Notes: a model not told the origin generated them from the letters alone. Shown: positions 34,798 to 48,505, numbered from the stretch's first letter. The stretch is 64,000 nucleotides of DNA from Anaeramoeba flamelloides (GCA_027625915.1 JANTQA010000047.1:18166001-18230000); one strand, 5' to 3'. A program made the numbers and translations.

Positions 34798-37473
34798 ATG
34801 TCTCTTATGGATCAAAGCTGGGTAAAGGTTCAACAAAAGGCCTTTACTAGATGGGTTAATGCACATCTTGGAAAAAGAGGATTAAAAACTGATGATCTTC
34901 AAACCGCTTTCAAAACCGGTATTAATTTGATTCAATTACTTGAAGTAATTGGTGAACACACATTTGGAAGATACAACAAAAAACCAAGGATGGAAATTCA
35001 AATGAGAGAAAATATTGAAATTGCTCTCAAATTTATTGAATCAAGAGATGTTAAATTAACTGCTATTGGTGCAGGAGGTAATTAACCATTTCAAAGAAAA
35101 AAAAATTTTTTTTTTTTTTAAAAGCAAAACAAAATTTTTAAAACTTTTTTCTCCTTTTGGTATTTTTTTTATTTACTTTCCTTAATTTTAAAAATCATAA
35201 AAAAAAAAAAAACTTAAATAGATATCTATGGAGGTAACTTAAAATTGATTCTGGGTATGGTCTGGACTGTTATTTTAAGATTTGCCATTGCAGAAATTTC
35301 TGTTGAAGAACTTACTGCCAAAGAAGCCCTTCTTTTATGGTGTCAAAGAAAGACTGCCGATTATGACAATGTTGACATTAAAGAATTCACATGGTCATGG
35401 CAAGATGGACTTGGTTTCTGTGCTTTAATTCACAAACACAGACCAGATCTTATTGATTATGAAACATTAGATCCAAAGAACAAAGAAGACAACTTAAATT
35501 TAGCCTTTGACCTTGCTGAAAAGGAATTAGGAATTCCAAAATTCCTTGATGCAGAGGATATGATTGATGTCAAACCAGATGAAAGAGCTGTTATGACATA
35601 CTTGGCCGAATATTTCAAGGTCTTTTCCAAGGGACAAAAAGCCGAAACTGCCGGAAGAAGAATCAGCAAATTAGTTGGTTTAACCAAGAAAAACGAAGAA
35701 CTTAAAGAACAATATATTCTCTCTGCTGAAGCTTTAATCAAATGGATGAAAGAAAAAACATCCGAATTAAATGATCACGATTTTGACAACACCTTAGATG
35801 GTATCAAAAACAAATTAATTGAATTCAGATCATACAAATCTGAAGAAAAACCAGGAAAGCTCCGTGAAAAGAATGATGTTGAATCCAAATATACATCTCT
35901 CCAAACACAACTCAGAGTAAACAACAGACCACTCTTTGTACCAGCTGAGGGACAATCACTTGAAGACATCGATAACTTATGGTTAGGACTTGAAGAAGCT
36001 GAAAGAACAAGAAACAAGGCCATCAGAGAAGAACTTGCCAGACAAGAAAAATTAGATAAATTATACCGTAAATTAAACTTCAAATCTAATTCCCTTTTAC
36101 AATGGATGCAAAACAAAACAAGCGAAATCGAAAATGCACCACTCGGTGAAACCTTACCAGAAGTGAACATGAAAATTAATGACCACACATCTTTTGAATC
36201 TGAAATGAACGACAAAAGCACCACACTTGATCAAGTTAACAAACTTGGTAATGATATCCTCAATGACAATTATTTCAATGCCGGTGAAGTTGAATCCAAA
36301 TTAAATGAACTTAACCAAAATTGGGAAAACCTTGGAAACTTGTCCAACAACAAAAAACAAGCCCTCGAAGAAGAAAAAATTAGACAACAAAAAATGGAAG
36401 AATTAAGAATTGAATTTGCCCAACTTGCCAATTCATTAATGATCTACATCAATGATATCCAAGCAACAAGCCAAGAACCAGTTAAAACTGCATCAGTCAA
36501 CGAAATTATTGAACTTGACGAAGAATATCAAGAATCCTTAGCCGACTTGTCTAACAAAGAAAACGACTTAAACACATTATCCGGCCTTGCTGATGAAATG
36601 AACAACATGAACATTACCGAAAATACATATTCCAAATTATCCCTTGACGACGTCAACAATGCATGGAATGAAATGAAAAATGCAATCAACGAACAAAACA
36701 ATGCCATCCAAGCTGAAAAGGAATTACAAGAAGGAAATGAAAACCTTGTCAAAGAATTCGAAGAAGGCGCCAACGATCTCTTATCATTCTGTGATAACAT
36801 CAAAAAATCATCCACCAATTTACAAGGCGAAATTAACGAACAAATTTCCGAAATTGACAATTTAACAAACGAATTGAATAACAACAAAAATAAACTTGAA
36901 AGCTGTGAATCTCACAACGAAACCTTGATTGAAAAGGATCTTGTCTTACAAACCGATTTCACAATCCTAGAACTCCAAATTGCATACAACGAAACAGCCT
37001 CTTATCTTTCTAAAACAAGAGGAACACTCGAATCTTCACTCCTCCTCAAAGAAGGATCAAAGGTTACCGAAGAAGAAATCAACGAATACCAAAACATGTT
37101 TCAATTGTTTGATAAAGACAAAAAAGGAGCACTTTTCCCATACGAATTTTCCGGTGTCCTCAACGCCTTAGGTGATGACTTGGACGAAGAAGAAATGAAA
37201 AAGGTCTTTGACAAATACGATTCAGATAAATCTGGTACCTTGGAATTCAACGAATTCGTCGATTTCATGGTCAAAAGAAACGAAGATTCAGATACCATCG
37301 AACAATCTCTCGAATCCTGGAACGTAATCGCTCAAGGCAACAACTTTGTTACAGTCGCACAAATGGGACAAGCAGGTATGAACAAAGACGATATTACCTA
37401 CTTGACAGAAAACATGCCTGAAATTGAAGGTGGTTATGATTATAAAGCATGGGTTGAAACCGCTTATAACTAA
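34798..37473 (+). CDS. Alpha-actinin (actin cross-linking protein), two exons
   Basis: The exons are 34798-35077 and 35222-37473, with a 144-nt phase-1 intron (GTAATT...AATAG). The join restores IGAG-D-IYGGNLKLILGMVW, the alpha-actinin CH1 end. The total of 843 residues is close to the family's usual size in amoebae. Order: CH1 (residues ~8-112) and CH2 (~122-228) form the actin-binding domain. A rod follows with four spectrin-like repeats, each opening near an LxxWM-type segment (LIKWMKEK, LLQWMQNK, LMIYINDI, LLSFCDNI). A C-terminal calmodulin-like part starts at ~715. The second EF loop DSDKSGTLEFNE is canonical. The first, DKDKKGALFPYE, also keeps key acidic positions, so calcium regulation is likely. 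It works as an antiparallel dimer bundling actin filaments. The start MSLMDQSW fits the family. Codon use is noticeably richer in C-ending codons than in neighbouring genes, which suggests high expression. Confidence 0.97.
35078..35221 (+). other. Intron of the alpha-actinin gene
   Basis: 144 nt, phase 1, donor GTAATT, acceptor AAATAG. Removal rebuilds the conserved Asp of the CH1 domain. Confidence 0.95.
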
Positions 37474-38063
37474 ATTTAATTGCTTTTTGGATTATTTTAT
37501 TTCTATTTTTGATTTAATTTTGATTTAATATTTCTTTCTTATTTTTTTTACAAATTTAACCTAAAATTTCATCGAATTATTAATTCACAAAGTCAATAAA
37601 TAAATGGTCATCTAAAATTTTACATTCATTTTAAATTTTTATACATTTATTTGATTTTTATTTATCTCGTATATATTTTTATCAAAAGTTCAGTTACAGT
37701 TTAAAGTCGTAGTTCTACCAAACAACATACTTTTCAAGTTCAAATATTTTAAATTTTTCATTTTTTTCTTTCTTTTCTGCTATTTTTTTTTAAAATTGAA
37801 AATCTTAATCTGTTGTAAATTGAAATTATTTTTGTTGTTCTAAGTAAAAAAGATGAGATAACATTGTAATTTTTTTTCAAGGATTTTTAAATTTTGAAAA
37901 AATATAGTGAACATATAATTTTTTGGACTTTTTTTAGGTGAATTGTATAGGTTTATAATCTACATATTCATTTGATAATTTTTAATAATTACACTTTTAT
38001 CCCAATAGATAAATTAAAAAAGAGGATTTTGTGTATTTATAAAAACCGAGAGGAATGCAATAT
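37474..38063. other. 3' flank of alpha-actinin
   Basis: AT-rich; no gene or element recognised. Confidence 0.5.
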
Positions 38064-38586
38064 AAACTTTGTTTCAGTCAAAGTAGACGAACATTTTTTT
38101 TCGTTTATCAATTATTTTTTATAATTGAATTTTGTAGGGTAAATAAGAAATAAGTAGAATAATACATATCAAAGAATAGTTGATATCCATATGAAGTGAT
38201 CTAGAAAATCAAAAGATTTTCTTAATAATTGAAAAAAATCAAAACCCTTAGGGCCATATTGAGAAAAACGACAATGTTCGTTTAGATCTCCAATTGAAGA
38301 TCAAATAAAAATCCAATAGATACAGATAGGATTTCTCTTCAATCATTTTCACCGTTTCAACAACATTAAAATAACCACCTTTTTACCAAGTGGTTCTCTG
38401 TCTTGTAATACAACAAAAATTGTCAAAGAATTAGAAACATGAAAAAAAAAAAAAAAAAAAAAATGAGAAATAAATAATTTCAATTTTGAAAATTTCAGAA
38501 ATAAAATTTTTCTTCTAATCTCCATTCAAACCCTTTATACAAATACTATTAACTCCCCACAATATGACACCTTTGACTGGAAAAAA
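38064..38586. mobile_element. MITE-like element, TTTCAGTCAAAG family copy 3 (short form)
   Basis: The best-preserved ends of the family: AACTTTGTTTCAGTCAAAG on the left and CTTTGACTGGAAAA on the right. Body shares CATCAAAGAATAGTTGATAT and TTGAAGATCAAATAAA. Confidence 0.9.
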
Positions 38587-39599
38587 GTTTATTTAATTTT
38601 GGACAATTTCTATATATCAGACCTTACATCTATTATTTTATCATATTAGTCTATAAATTAGTTGAGCTTACTTGGGATTTGATAGAGAAAAGATAATTTT
38701 TTATGAATAAAACATTACACATGAATTACCCTTATGAATTATATCAAATATATTTATATATCTTTTTAAACAATCACAAATCAGGAAATTTTTAGTATAT
38801 GAATTGATATAACTAAATTCTCTGATTTAGTTGGTCAGGAACGTATTAGATTATCTTCAAAATTTATTTTTAATAAATTTTTTTTTTATATTAAATTTAA
38901 ATTTTCACCGAAAAAATTTAATACAACAATAAGGCCATGTTTATTATTAACAAGTATAAAATAAAAAATCATCAAAAAAATAAATTATAAATAAAGTCAT
39001 TGTCAAAATATCAAACAAATATTAGAATTGTATGAGAAATATTCAAAACACATTTTTTTTTGAATTAATTTTACACAAAGACCGTTTTAAATAGGAAAAA
39101 CATTATTTTTCAAATTTGGTCAAAAGTTCAAAAATTGTTAAATTCTGGCTTTTTTAGAAATAATCAATATCATTACAATATATTCGCTGTAGGCATTTAA
39201 AACCTTCTTTCTAGTAGATTAATTTATTTTAGAATATCTTTAGAAAATTTAGGTGACGTGTTATAGAATTTTATCAAGTTTTTTGAAAAAAAAATAATTA
39301 AGAGACCAAATAGACTTTTGTAACTTGTTTGAAAGGGTAAATATTTTCCACTTAACTTTGGTGGTTATAATTGGGTTTCAAAAAAATTTTAATATATTTA
39401 GTATTTATAATTCCAACATTTTGGATTTTCGATAATTTAAATAATAAAAAACCACTAATAACAAAATAAATATTTTTATTTTTCTTCCCAAAACCCTTAA
39501 AAGACATTAAAAACTTTTATACAACTGAAAACAATCAAAGTACTCTTCAAAAATATGAAAAATTCAATTTGACTAATTTAGAAATTTAATAATATACGA
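38587..39599. other. AT-rich intergenic spacer
   Basis: No gene recognised. Confidence 0.45.
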
Positions 39600-40235
39600 A
39601 CGTATTAAATATTCCCGAAAATTCCTGAAAATTTTTTAAACACGAAAAAACACTTTATGAACAACTTCTAAGAAATCATAGTGACAACATATCCAGACTA
39701 AAGGTATATTTCGAATTTTATTGTAGACTATTTTTTTTTTTTGTTGCCTGAAAATTTCAAAATTCGAAAAATAATAATTTTTGGGAATAGTATTCAACAC
39801 ATTTTGTGCGAATAGGTTTGGTATCTTAGATGACTGTAACATTTCTGATCATTTCGGAATCGTATTAACTAAATGATAAAAAATGTCTTAAATAAGAAAA
39901 TTTATAATTGTGTATCATTACCCATAATTTTGCAATAATAAAACACAGTCCTAAAATAACTGAGTAATATCTAATCTTAAAACACATATCCATATCCTAC
40001 ATAAGATGACCCAAACCAAACTTTATTTAACTTTCCATTCCATAAAAGGAATTGGCTTAACCAAAACATAAGAACCTAACATACCCCATACCAAACCTAA
40101 CACAACCCATACCAATACTCTTGAATACATCATATACACTTACCCTAATAAGTTCCAACAATTACTCAAATATACTTTAAAAGTACCAAAACCTCTTTAG
40201 GGGCGTAAAAATAAAAAATTCAAAAAATATATTTT
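39600..40235. repeat. Dispersed repeat R1, copy 2
   Basis: Diverged partner of 30070-30710. The minus-strand open frame at 39636-39842 lies inside the repeat and is not conserved in the partner, so it is not called a gene. Confidence 0.6.
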
Positions 40236-40694
40236 GCCTTAAAGTAAAATTGTTATTTTACGGTTAAACTGAGTATATTGGCACTAGAGTTTCTTAGAAG
40301 TTTTTTAATGTAGTTAAAAAATTTTTGTGTATTTTTGATTTTCTAGCATTTTCTGGAGTATTTCAAAACACCCATAATATAATGATTTTAAATTATTTAC
40401 ACTAATTAATAAATATATAATTCGTAATGTTATGTGAAAATCCCTCATCAGAAAATTAAGTATAAAGACAATTAGAGTTTAATATTTACTACTTTAATAA
40501 TAAAACAAGGCTTTTTTTGAATGAATATGATTCATTTTAGATGATTATCTTTTTATAGTTTAATACATTTTTTAAGGATTTTATTCTAAAATGAATTGAT
40601 TAAAATTTTGTTTTTATTTACTTATTCGGAAACCTATTTTGAATGAAACTTATTCTTATTTTGAAATGATAAATTAGAAAAACCACATTTAGAT

Positions 40695-40711
40695 TATATA
40701 TATATATATAT

Positions 40712-40790
<79 letters not shown>

Positions 40791-40791
40791 A
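40695..40791. repeat. Compound microsatellite (TA)n(CA)n(TA)n
   Basis: A CA/AC run of about 30 units at 40712-40773, bordered on both sides by TA runs. Open frames on both strands across it are artefacts. Confidence 0.95.
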
Positions 40792-41068
40792 ATCCTGAAG
40801 AATTATCAAGAAACAAATCCACAATTAAGGTTCGGATAATTTTAAAAAATTATTTTAAAAATATTTCTTATCCTTTTAATGATTTTATCAACCATAATGA
40901 ATTAAAAATAAATATAAATCTTAGATATTTTGAAAGAGTATCTAAATTACTGATTTTATAAAAGGAGTGGTCAAAAACTTATTTTGAACAAAATGAGAAT
41001 AATCTCAAAAAAAAAAGATAATTTTGAAAAAACTCTTTTTGCCAATGTATCATTTTGTATATAATATA

Positions 41069-41753
41069 TTTTCCAGTCAAAGGGACCCAGTTGTAATGAA
41101 TGTAATACACGTGTTTAAAGTGTTTGTATAGATATTAGAATGAAATAATTTATTTTGGAAATTTTCAAATTGAGATTCATTTTTTCACATTTTTTTTTTT
41201 CGATTTTTTTTCTTAACATTTTTCCAGTTGCAAAAAATTTTTTTATTACAAGATCAATAGCCACTTGGTAAAAATGTGTTATTCTAAGGTAATTGAAACT
41301 GTGGAAATGATTGTTGAGAAATATTTATTTCTATAGGAATTTTATTCAATCTTTGATCCTGATATTTGATTAATAAATAGGAAACAATTTTCACTTCATT
41401 TTCATTTACTTTTTCAAATAGAATACACAAATCTCAACCTAGCATGCCTGGGGGCTTAAAGTCTAAAAGAAAAGTATAGAAAATAAAGTGAAAATTGTTT
41501 CCTATTTATTATTCAAATACCAGAAGGAGATCAAAACGAACATTCTTGTTTTTCTAAATGGGAATATAAGAATTTGAGTTTTTCAATTTTTATGAAAATT
41601 TATTGATTTATTATTTTTCTTACAGACGGATATCAACAATTCTTTGATGTGTATTATTCTGCTTATTTCTTATTTGTTCTTCAAATGGTCAATTATATAA
41701 AATAATTGATATTTGAAAAAAATGTTGGGCCCCTTTGAATGAAACAAAGTTTT
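41069..41753. mobile_element. MITE-like element, TTTCAGTCAAAG family copy 4 (inverted, long form)
   Basis: Ends TTTTCCAGTCAAAG and CTTTGAATGAAACAAAG. It carries the internal palindromic block at about 41369-41525: AATAAATAGGAAACAATTTT against AAAATTGTTTCCTATTTATT, a near-perfect inverted pair. Confidence 0.9.
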
Positions 41754-42039
41754 TTTCTATATATAGCCATAATGATAATAAATTTTCAAATGGTAAGTTT
41801 TAATTTTATTTTTCATCTTTATTTTTTTGTTTTTTAAAATATACAAAATAATTTAAAAATTACTTTATATTTTTATTAAGATTTATTGATTAATATAAAT
41901 CACAATTATTTAAAATTAAAAAAAAAAAAAAAGAAAAAGAGTGAATGATCTCACGACTCACAAATTGTTTTTTTTAAAAAATAAACAATTAAAAGCTAAT
42001 CTTGATCGATTTCAAAGAAAAAAAACATCTTTGTTGTAT
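41754..42039. other. 3' flank of the kelch gene
   Basis: AT-rich. No further minus-strand exon recognised. Confidence 0.45.
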
Positions 42040-45000
42040 TCAATTTTCTTCTTTTGTATTTCTTGTAATAAAATTATACATATCATACCTAATATCATTA
42101 ACAACTGTCAATTTCTGCAAATCAGATAAAAATCGATACTGACCTGGCTTTGTCGACGATTCCCCACTAAATATATAGATATCATTTCCGTCTTTGGTGA
42201 TATTATGAGAAGTTCTAGGAGTTATTGTTGTTGGACCAGAAATGAATTTTGCTCTACTCCATTCCCTTTTCCAAAAATCAAAACAAAAGTTATCATCGTA
42301 ATAAACTCTAAAACCATTTGAAGAAGAAGGATTTTCAAGGGTGCCCCCATTTATGAATATATGGCTTCCAATTTCGATACACGATGGTGATGTTCTCGGG
42401 CTTGGAATGTCGCCATATACTTCTAAAGGTACCCACATGTGCGTGTTTAAGTTGAACGACCAAAAGTCATTTAATGATTTATCGTTTTCATCAACTCCAA
42501 AACCCATAAACATTTGATCACCAATTAGTGAAGAAACATGCGAACTTCTTTTACATGGCAAAAAAGATTCATTGACATAATTATTGATCTTTTTTTTATT
42601 TTCAAGATCAAGATTTTTATTTACAGATCCTTTACATTCAATTTCTTCCCATATTTCGTCTTCAAGATCAAAACGCCAAACATCATTTGTTCTTGTTTTT
42701 GAGATGTTGACTCTTCCTCCAAAAATATACAGATAATCGTCATAAATTACATAGCTTGCTGAATGTCTTCTTGAAGGACCGACCTCCAGTGCTCGCCACT
42801 TCATAGTTTCTAGATCAAGCACATAGCCAGAATCAAAATATGAAGTAATATTAAACCCAAAAAAGAGATAGATCTTATTTTTATACTTAAACTGAATATG
42901 GGCATCTTTTTAAATATGAATTCAAATATAATATTTTTAAAAATTATTAATTTATCAATATAAATATTTTTCAAAAAATTAATACCTTTTGGATTATTTT
43001 TTATTTCTTTTCGGTGGATCTGTTAATGTATTCTTATAGTTGTTTTTTTTTAATTAAATTCAAAAGAAATGATGAAAATTTATTTAATTTTCATCAATAT
43101 TTTTAATGATTTAAAAATATCATGAGGCTTTCTCATTTTTTATGTAAACTCCAATTCAAATTTTTGTCCATGCAATAAAAAGAAAGTTGATGATCGATCA
43201 CATCATATGTGACTGAAAAAAATATGTGAAAACTCGAGGCATTGGGTAAAAATATCTCAAAAAAACCAAAAATTTTGACTTTAATATAATAGCCAAAAAA
43301 GATACAGATGAATTATTGAGGAAAATGAACATATAAGAAACCTATGATGTTACCATAGAATACTTTTTGGAAATATGACTCAACATGGTATTAATAAAAG
43401 TGGGCTCTAAACTGAATAACCCCCCAATCACACACACGCACACACACACACGCACACACACACGCGCACACACACACACAAATTCTTTTGGAATCAAAAA
43501 ACTTTAAGTTTCTCATATCAATTATTTATAACTTTATCATTTTTTTTCCCACTTCTTCATTTTTTTCTTTCTATCATTTTTTCATTTCTTTTTTTTTTTT
43601 AAAAATCTATTTTTAAAGAAAACTAAATTAAGTTTCAAATACTTCTAATGATTGTGTCTATTTTAGACGTTATTTATATTGAAAGTTAAAATTTTAGTCA
43701 CGTTAAAATCCCCCCTTTAACAGATTAAATGATTTTTTCATTTAATCCTGAACAGTAATAATCCAATTCAAATTTTTTAGCACACTAAAATTCAATTTTT
43801 TTAAAAAAAAACTTATTAAATAAATTCTACAGAAATACCAATCTAGAACCATCCACTAACATAAATGTTAACAATTATTTCTAATTTACAATACCCACAA
43901 AACAAAAAAACAAATAATTATCAATCGGAATAAATAAATACTGTGTTAAAAATTTTGGAGAGAGCAAAACAAAAAAATACATTGGTGAATTTGTTTAAAT
44001 TCTATTAGGAATATTGATCGATCAAATGGTTATATACTACCAACTAATTTTATTTGAGTTCTTCCATTTTGAACAACTCAACTTGAACAAAATACCAATC
44101 ATTTGAAATAAATTTTTGAATAAAAAGAAACAGGTTACATAATTCAAAAAATGAAATGAAAAAAAAAAAACTAAAAGATGCAAAAATGATTTACATATTT
44201 TTCAAAAATTCAAAATTATTTTCAATTTTAATGAAATTGTATAATTGTGATTCTTTTAACTATTTTAACTGTGTAGAAGATTTTGAATTTTGATTTATAT
44301 TCGAAAAATTGTAAAAATTTAGAATAAAAGAGAAAAGCTCGAGAAAAATGTCATTAGTTTTTTGTAAGTGCTGTAAAGCTACGATTTTTTTTTTAATATT
44401 CTTTTTTTTGTTTTGAAAATCTATTCATTTTCTCAGCAAAAAAATAAAATTAAAAAAAAACTAGTGTTAGTTTTGCCGAGTTTTGTTTTTTTATTCATAA
44501 AATCTATTGATTTTCCCAATAAAACATTTTCCAGTCAAAATGAACCAGTTATAATGCATTGATTACTGCATATTTGAAGGGCTGGAATGGATATTAGAAG
44601 AAAAAAATTCTTATAAAAATTTCAAAATTGAAATCATTTTTTCGCATTTTCTTCATTTTTTCTTTTTTCCAATTTTTTTTTTACACCTAATTGTTTTGTA
44701 ATTTTTTATTTCAAGATTTATTGTCACTTGGTAAAAAAGGGTTATTCTAATGTTATTGAAACAATGAAAATGATTGGAGAAAAATCATATTTATTTCTAT
44801 TTCAATTTTCTTTGATCTGCAATTGAAGATAAAAATGAGCATTGTTGTAGTTTTTCAATGGATATCCACTAAGAATCCGAGTTTTTCTATTTTTAGGGAA
44901 ATATATTGATTGATTAGATTTCTTCCATATACCGATATCAACTATTCTCTGATGTGTATTATTCCACTTATTTCTTATTTTTTCTTGAAAGGCCAATTAT

Positions 45001-47381
45001 AAAAAATAATTGATATTTGAAAATTTTTTTGCCGCCTTTGACAGAAACAAAGTATAAATAAAAATTGGAACTCTAGAAAGCTGTTGTTAGAGTTTCCAGG
45101 ATTCAGAAAAATTGGGAAAAACCAAGTATTTTACTCCATTCTTATGAATTATGAAAAATATAGGTACCCGTGGGTATTCAACGGAACATAGTAATACCTT
45201 CTTCTTCTTCTTCCTTTTTAGAAATCTTTTCCAATAATCATATAATTTATCATTAATCAATGGTAATATAAAGAACGAATCTTTGTTTTGAATACATTTT
45301 CGATATTATTCTTTATTTGTATATTTTTGTTAATGTAAATCAATGACTTAATCCAACCCAACACCTACTCACCAGGAAGTTTATCAAACAATATTATATA
45401 GGCGACAGAACATCATTATATCATTTATCCCAGATACTCTCTACACACACGAGACATTTTATATTGGAATAGAAATTGAAAATTTTGTCTTGTGATATGA
45501 CAGAAATTAAAATTTTTATTTGATAAAATATAATTTTAGAATCGACAATTAATCTCAATATCTAATAAAATTTCTTACAATCACCCCAGCCGATCGTGGA
45601 ATTTTAGAAGACATAAAAATTGAATTTCTATTATAAAATTGTAACATGTATGATAAACCGTAAAATGGTTACGAAAGTTTATCATAAACTAGAATTTATA
45701 ATAGTCAAAAAAAAATTTCTATCCCATTTTTTGGTTCCTTTAGTTCCTTTGGTTACTTTGGTTTTTGATTTGACAAACAAATTCAAAAGAAAATTTAGAT
45801 TAATGTAAAGCTTCAATTTCCTAAATTGAAAAAACCACAGGTTTACACAATTTAAAATCAATGATCGAAAAATATTTTCAAGTTTTCCAAATTTCTTTTC
45901 TTTTTTTTTTTGTAATTTCTGTTCTTTCGGTAATTTCCAAACTCTTTATATTCATTTATTGTCTTTCTTTTATTACAAAAAAAAAATTGTCTTATATTAG
46001 AAAATAAATTGTCAATTTTTCTCTTATGATATGATCGAAATTGAATTTTCGATTTCACTAGAGTAAATATGAATGTTGTAAAAAATAGAGTTTTTACAAT
46101 TTTAGAGATAAATAAAAAGTTCCATTCATTTATCCAAAATTTTGGTAATTGCAAATATAATATCTGATTATCTTAATAGACTCAAAATAATTTTAATCAA
46201 AAAACCGATTGGTAAATACCAATCTTTCAATTTAAAGAAAAAAAAAACATTTTTCAAACAAAGTATTGGTATTTGCCAAACGATTTTATATTGAAAATAC
46301 CTTTGAGGTCAAAAATCAAAATTTGCGTTTGGTTTACTATTACCAAAATTTGGATAAATTCATGGAATTCTTTATTTATCTCGACAATTGTAAAGACTCT
46401 AGTTTTTACAACATTCCTTATTAAAACACGTGTTCATAAAAGTCAATTTTATAAGAAAAAACCAATCTCTATGTATTATAAATTTTTATGGTAGTGTTGA
46501 AATGACTGTAGGTTTAAAACCTTTGAGGCTAAACCAGTTTCCAAATTAATGACTATTACAGCGGCCCCAAACCTACCACGAAATCTATGGAAAGCAGAAA
46601 ATTCATTTTCTAAAACACACTTTCCTTTCTATGACAGGGCTTTATGGTCATGTGATACCCGATTACAAACCATGAAATTTTATAATAGACCAAAATTTCT
46701 ACAAGAGAATAAAAATGAAAATTTGAATTTTTGTCTTCAAACGTTTGGAGGATCAACAATTTACAAAAATTTTTCAGGTTTTTTGAGGATCTTGGATTTC
46801 TAAACATCCTAAAAATCAAAAGACAGGTCTATTTCAAAGTTATTATTAAATTCTATCTCCAATCTTTGTAATCTTTTGTTTTGAATTCTTGAATTTATTA
46901 CGAAAAACAACAAGATTTTTTTCTCAGTCTCTTAAATAAGAAATTTTTTTTAAAAACCTAGGTCAATTTCTATGACTGAAAATTTTCATGGTAGGTTTGA
47001 AACGGCTGTATAATTTATTTGTTTGTTTATCAAAACGTGGGATAAGTTCAAAAAATTGAAAATCAACAAGATCCTTTTCTTTATGGACGTACTTGTTTCA
47101 CATCAATAAAAAAAGAAAAAAAATTTAATTCGGAATTAAAACCCTTACATCTTGGCGACGGAATTTCGCCTGTGGTTTTCAGCAGCGAGGTTTCGTTTGT
47201 CTTTAAATTAAATAATTGGAAATTTTTTGTTAACATCGAACCAGACCATCCAAATGATGCAACAAGATTCTTTTCTCCATCTATCCGAATAATATCCAAC
47301 CCAGATTTACAAGAAGGTTTTAGTGAATTAAAACTGTAATCTTTTACAACTTCTTCAAATCCATGGAATAACATCAAAGAT
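42040..47381 (-). CDS. Kelch-repeat protein (two visible exons, 5' end missing)
   Basis: The exons are 47381-47149 and 42905-42040. They are joined in phase 1 across a 4.2-kb intron; the join restores the kelch motif IPSPR-Y-AHIQ, directly before KNKIYLFFGF. The first visible exon starts at an acceptor (TTATTAG) in phase 2, so at least one upstream exon exists that I could not find. The 365 visible residues hold about six kelch units with FGW/FGG/FSGE turns, e.g. DDYLYIFGGR, MFMGFGVDEND, HIFINGGT and DIYIFSGE. That is enough for one beta-propeller serving as a protein-binding platform. No BTB or other partner domain is visible. A strong donor-like AG/GTATGA at 42090-42085 raises the possibility that the true 3' end lies further downstream; otherwise the stop is at 42040. 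Confidence 0.85.
43427..43480. repeat. CA/CG-interrupted microsatellite
   Basis: CACACA with several CG interruptions, in the kelch intron. Confidence 0.9.
43740..44280. repeat. Dispersed repeat R2, copy 1
   Basis: Collinear with 55230-55745. Shared pieces include AGAAATACCAA, TTAAAAATTTTGGA, ATTGATCGATCAAATGGT and TATTTTTCAA.AATTCAAAAT. No terminal repeat recognised. Confidence 0.7.
44527..45053. mobile_element. MITE-like element, TTTCAGTCAAAG family copy 5 (inverted, short form)
   Basis: Ends TTTTCCAGTCAAAA and CTTTGACAGAAACAAAG. Lies in the kelch intron. Confidence 0.88.
46050..46440. repeat. Large palindrome in the kelch intron
   Basis: About 46074-46150 (GTTGTAAAAAATAGAGTTTT ... ATCCAAAATTTTGGTAAT) is an inverted copy of 46349-46418. 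The centre near 46210-46275 is also self-complementary (GGTAAATACCAAT / ATTGGTATTTGCC). Probably a fold-back mobile element. Confidence 0.75.
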
Positions 47382-47383
47382 CT

Positions 47384-48505
47384 AATAACAAAAAAACAAT
47401 TTAAATTGCTTTTATAAAAAACTAAAAAATGAATGAGAATTTTTGGAACATAAGTGAATCTTTCAGTATTTCAATTCAATGAACCCCTTCAATGTTTTGA
47501 AAAACAATCAAATACCATAGTAGTTATGTTAAAATGGTTTAACTTCAAGGATTATAAGATTGGTTATGAATTACTATATTGAAGAATTTCAACTCATTTA
47601 TAGGTATATTGTAAACTTTGTAAAAACAAAAGAAATAAAACAGTTTCAAATGTTGTTTCTTAATTTTCAAATTACACACAAACTAAAGATCTAGAATACT
47701 AAGAAAATCAAATTATTCACTTATATAATTCCTCTTTTCCATTTTTATATTTTTTTATTGGGCTTTTTAAAAAAAAATTATATTAGTTTAAATTTCTATA
47801 AAATTAGAAAATTTGTTTATCTTCAAAATACTCTTTCTGAGAATCATTTAATAGATTAGTACGTGGAATTTTAAAAAGTGACATTATAAATATTTTTAAA
47901 AAATATCTGAGATTTTTTTGACCTGATTAATATTATTTTTATCACTAATAACATCTTTATTGATTTAAAAGATTGGACATTCAAGATATCGTGTTATATA
48001 TAAATTTTAGTTTTTTCTTCTTAAATTACTGCTTTTTCAATTTGGTAAATTAGTCTTTTGGGAAAAAACTATTATTTCATCATAATTCACATTTAGCTAT
48101 AAAAGGCTTGGAATTCAAAATCTTCTTATTTTATTGTACTTTACAACTGCTTTTTACAATCTATTAGAGTCCAGGATAAGTCTTTAAACATTCTTTAATA
48201 TAATCTGGTATATGATGTTAAAAAAAAAAAAAAAAAAAATTGTAAATTTGAACTTTTTGGACTCAAAAATTTAGCAAAAAGTTTTTTCTCAATAATTTAT
48301 TATTTTCTTATTGTCTAGAAAAAAAACCCAAAATTTACAATTTTTTATCTTTTCATCAACATATAATCAAAACAATATGTTTTTTTGAAGTATATAATTT
48401 TGGTGCTCATCGAATTTAAAATTTGGATGCCCTGCATTATTATAATAATATTTAATGGCATCTGAAAATAAATCCCCATATTTTACACTTTTTTTATATA
48501 AACCA
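47384..48505. other. Upstream region (or 5' intron) of the kelch gene
   Basis: Starts with a polypyrimidine-rich acceptor context on the minus strand. The missing kelch 5' exon should lie somewhere upstream, but none is recognisable. Confidence 0.45.

Larger units (their letters stand above)
42906..47148 (-). other. 4.2-kb intron of the kelch gene with several repeats
   Basis: Donor GTAAGG and acceptor AAAAAG, phase 1, supported by restoration of a kelch motif. It contains a CA microsatellite, dispersed repeat R2, a TTTCAGTCAAAG-family MITE and a palindrome, listed separately. Short open frames inside it are not called. Confidence 0.85.

Noticed and set aside
40618-40961. Frames of alternating Thr-His or Cys-Val across 40.7 kb
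   Set aside because: Produced by the CA microsatellite.
46549-46803. 84-residue frame in the kelch intron
   Set aside because: No homology recognised, overlaps an antisense frame of equal length, and lies in repeat-rich intron sequence.
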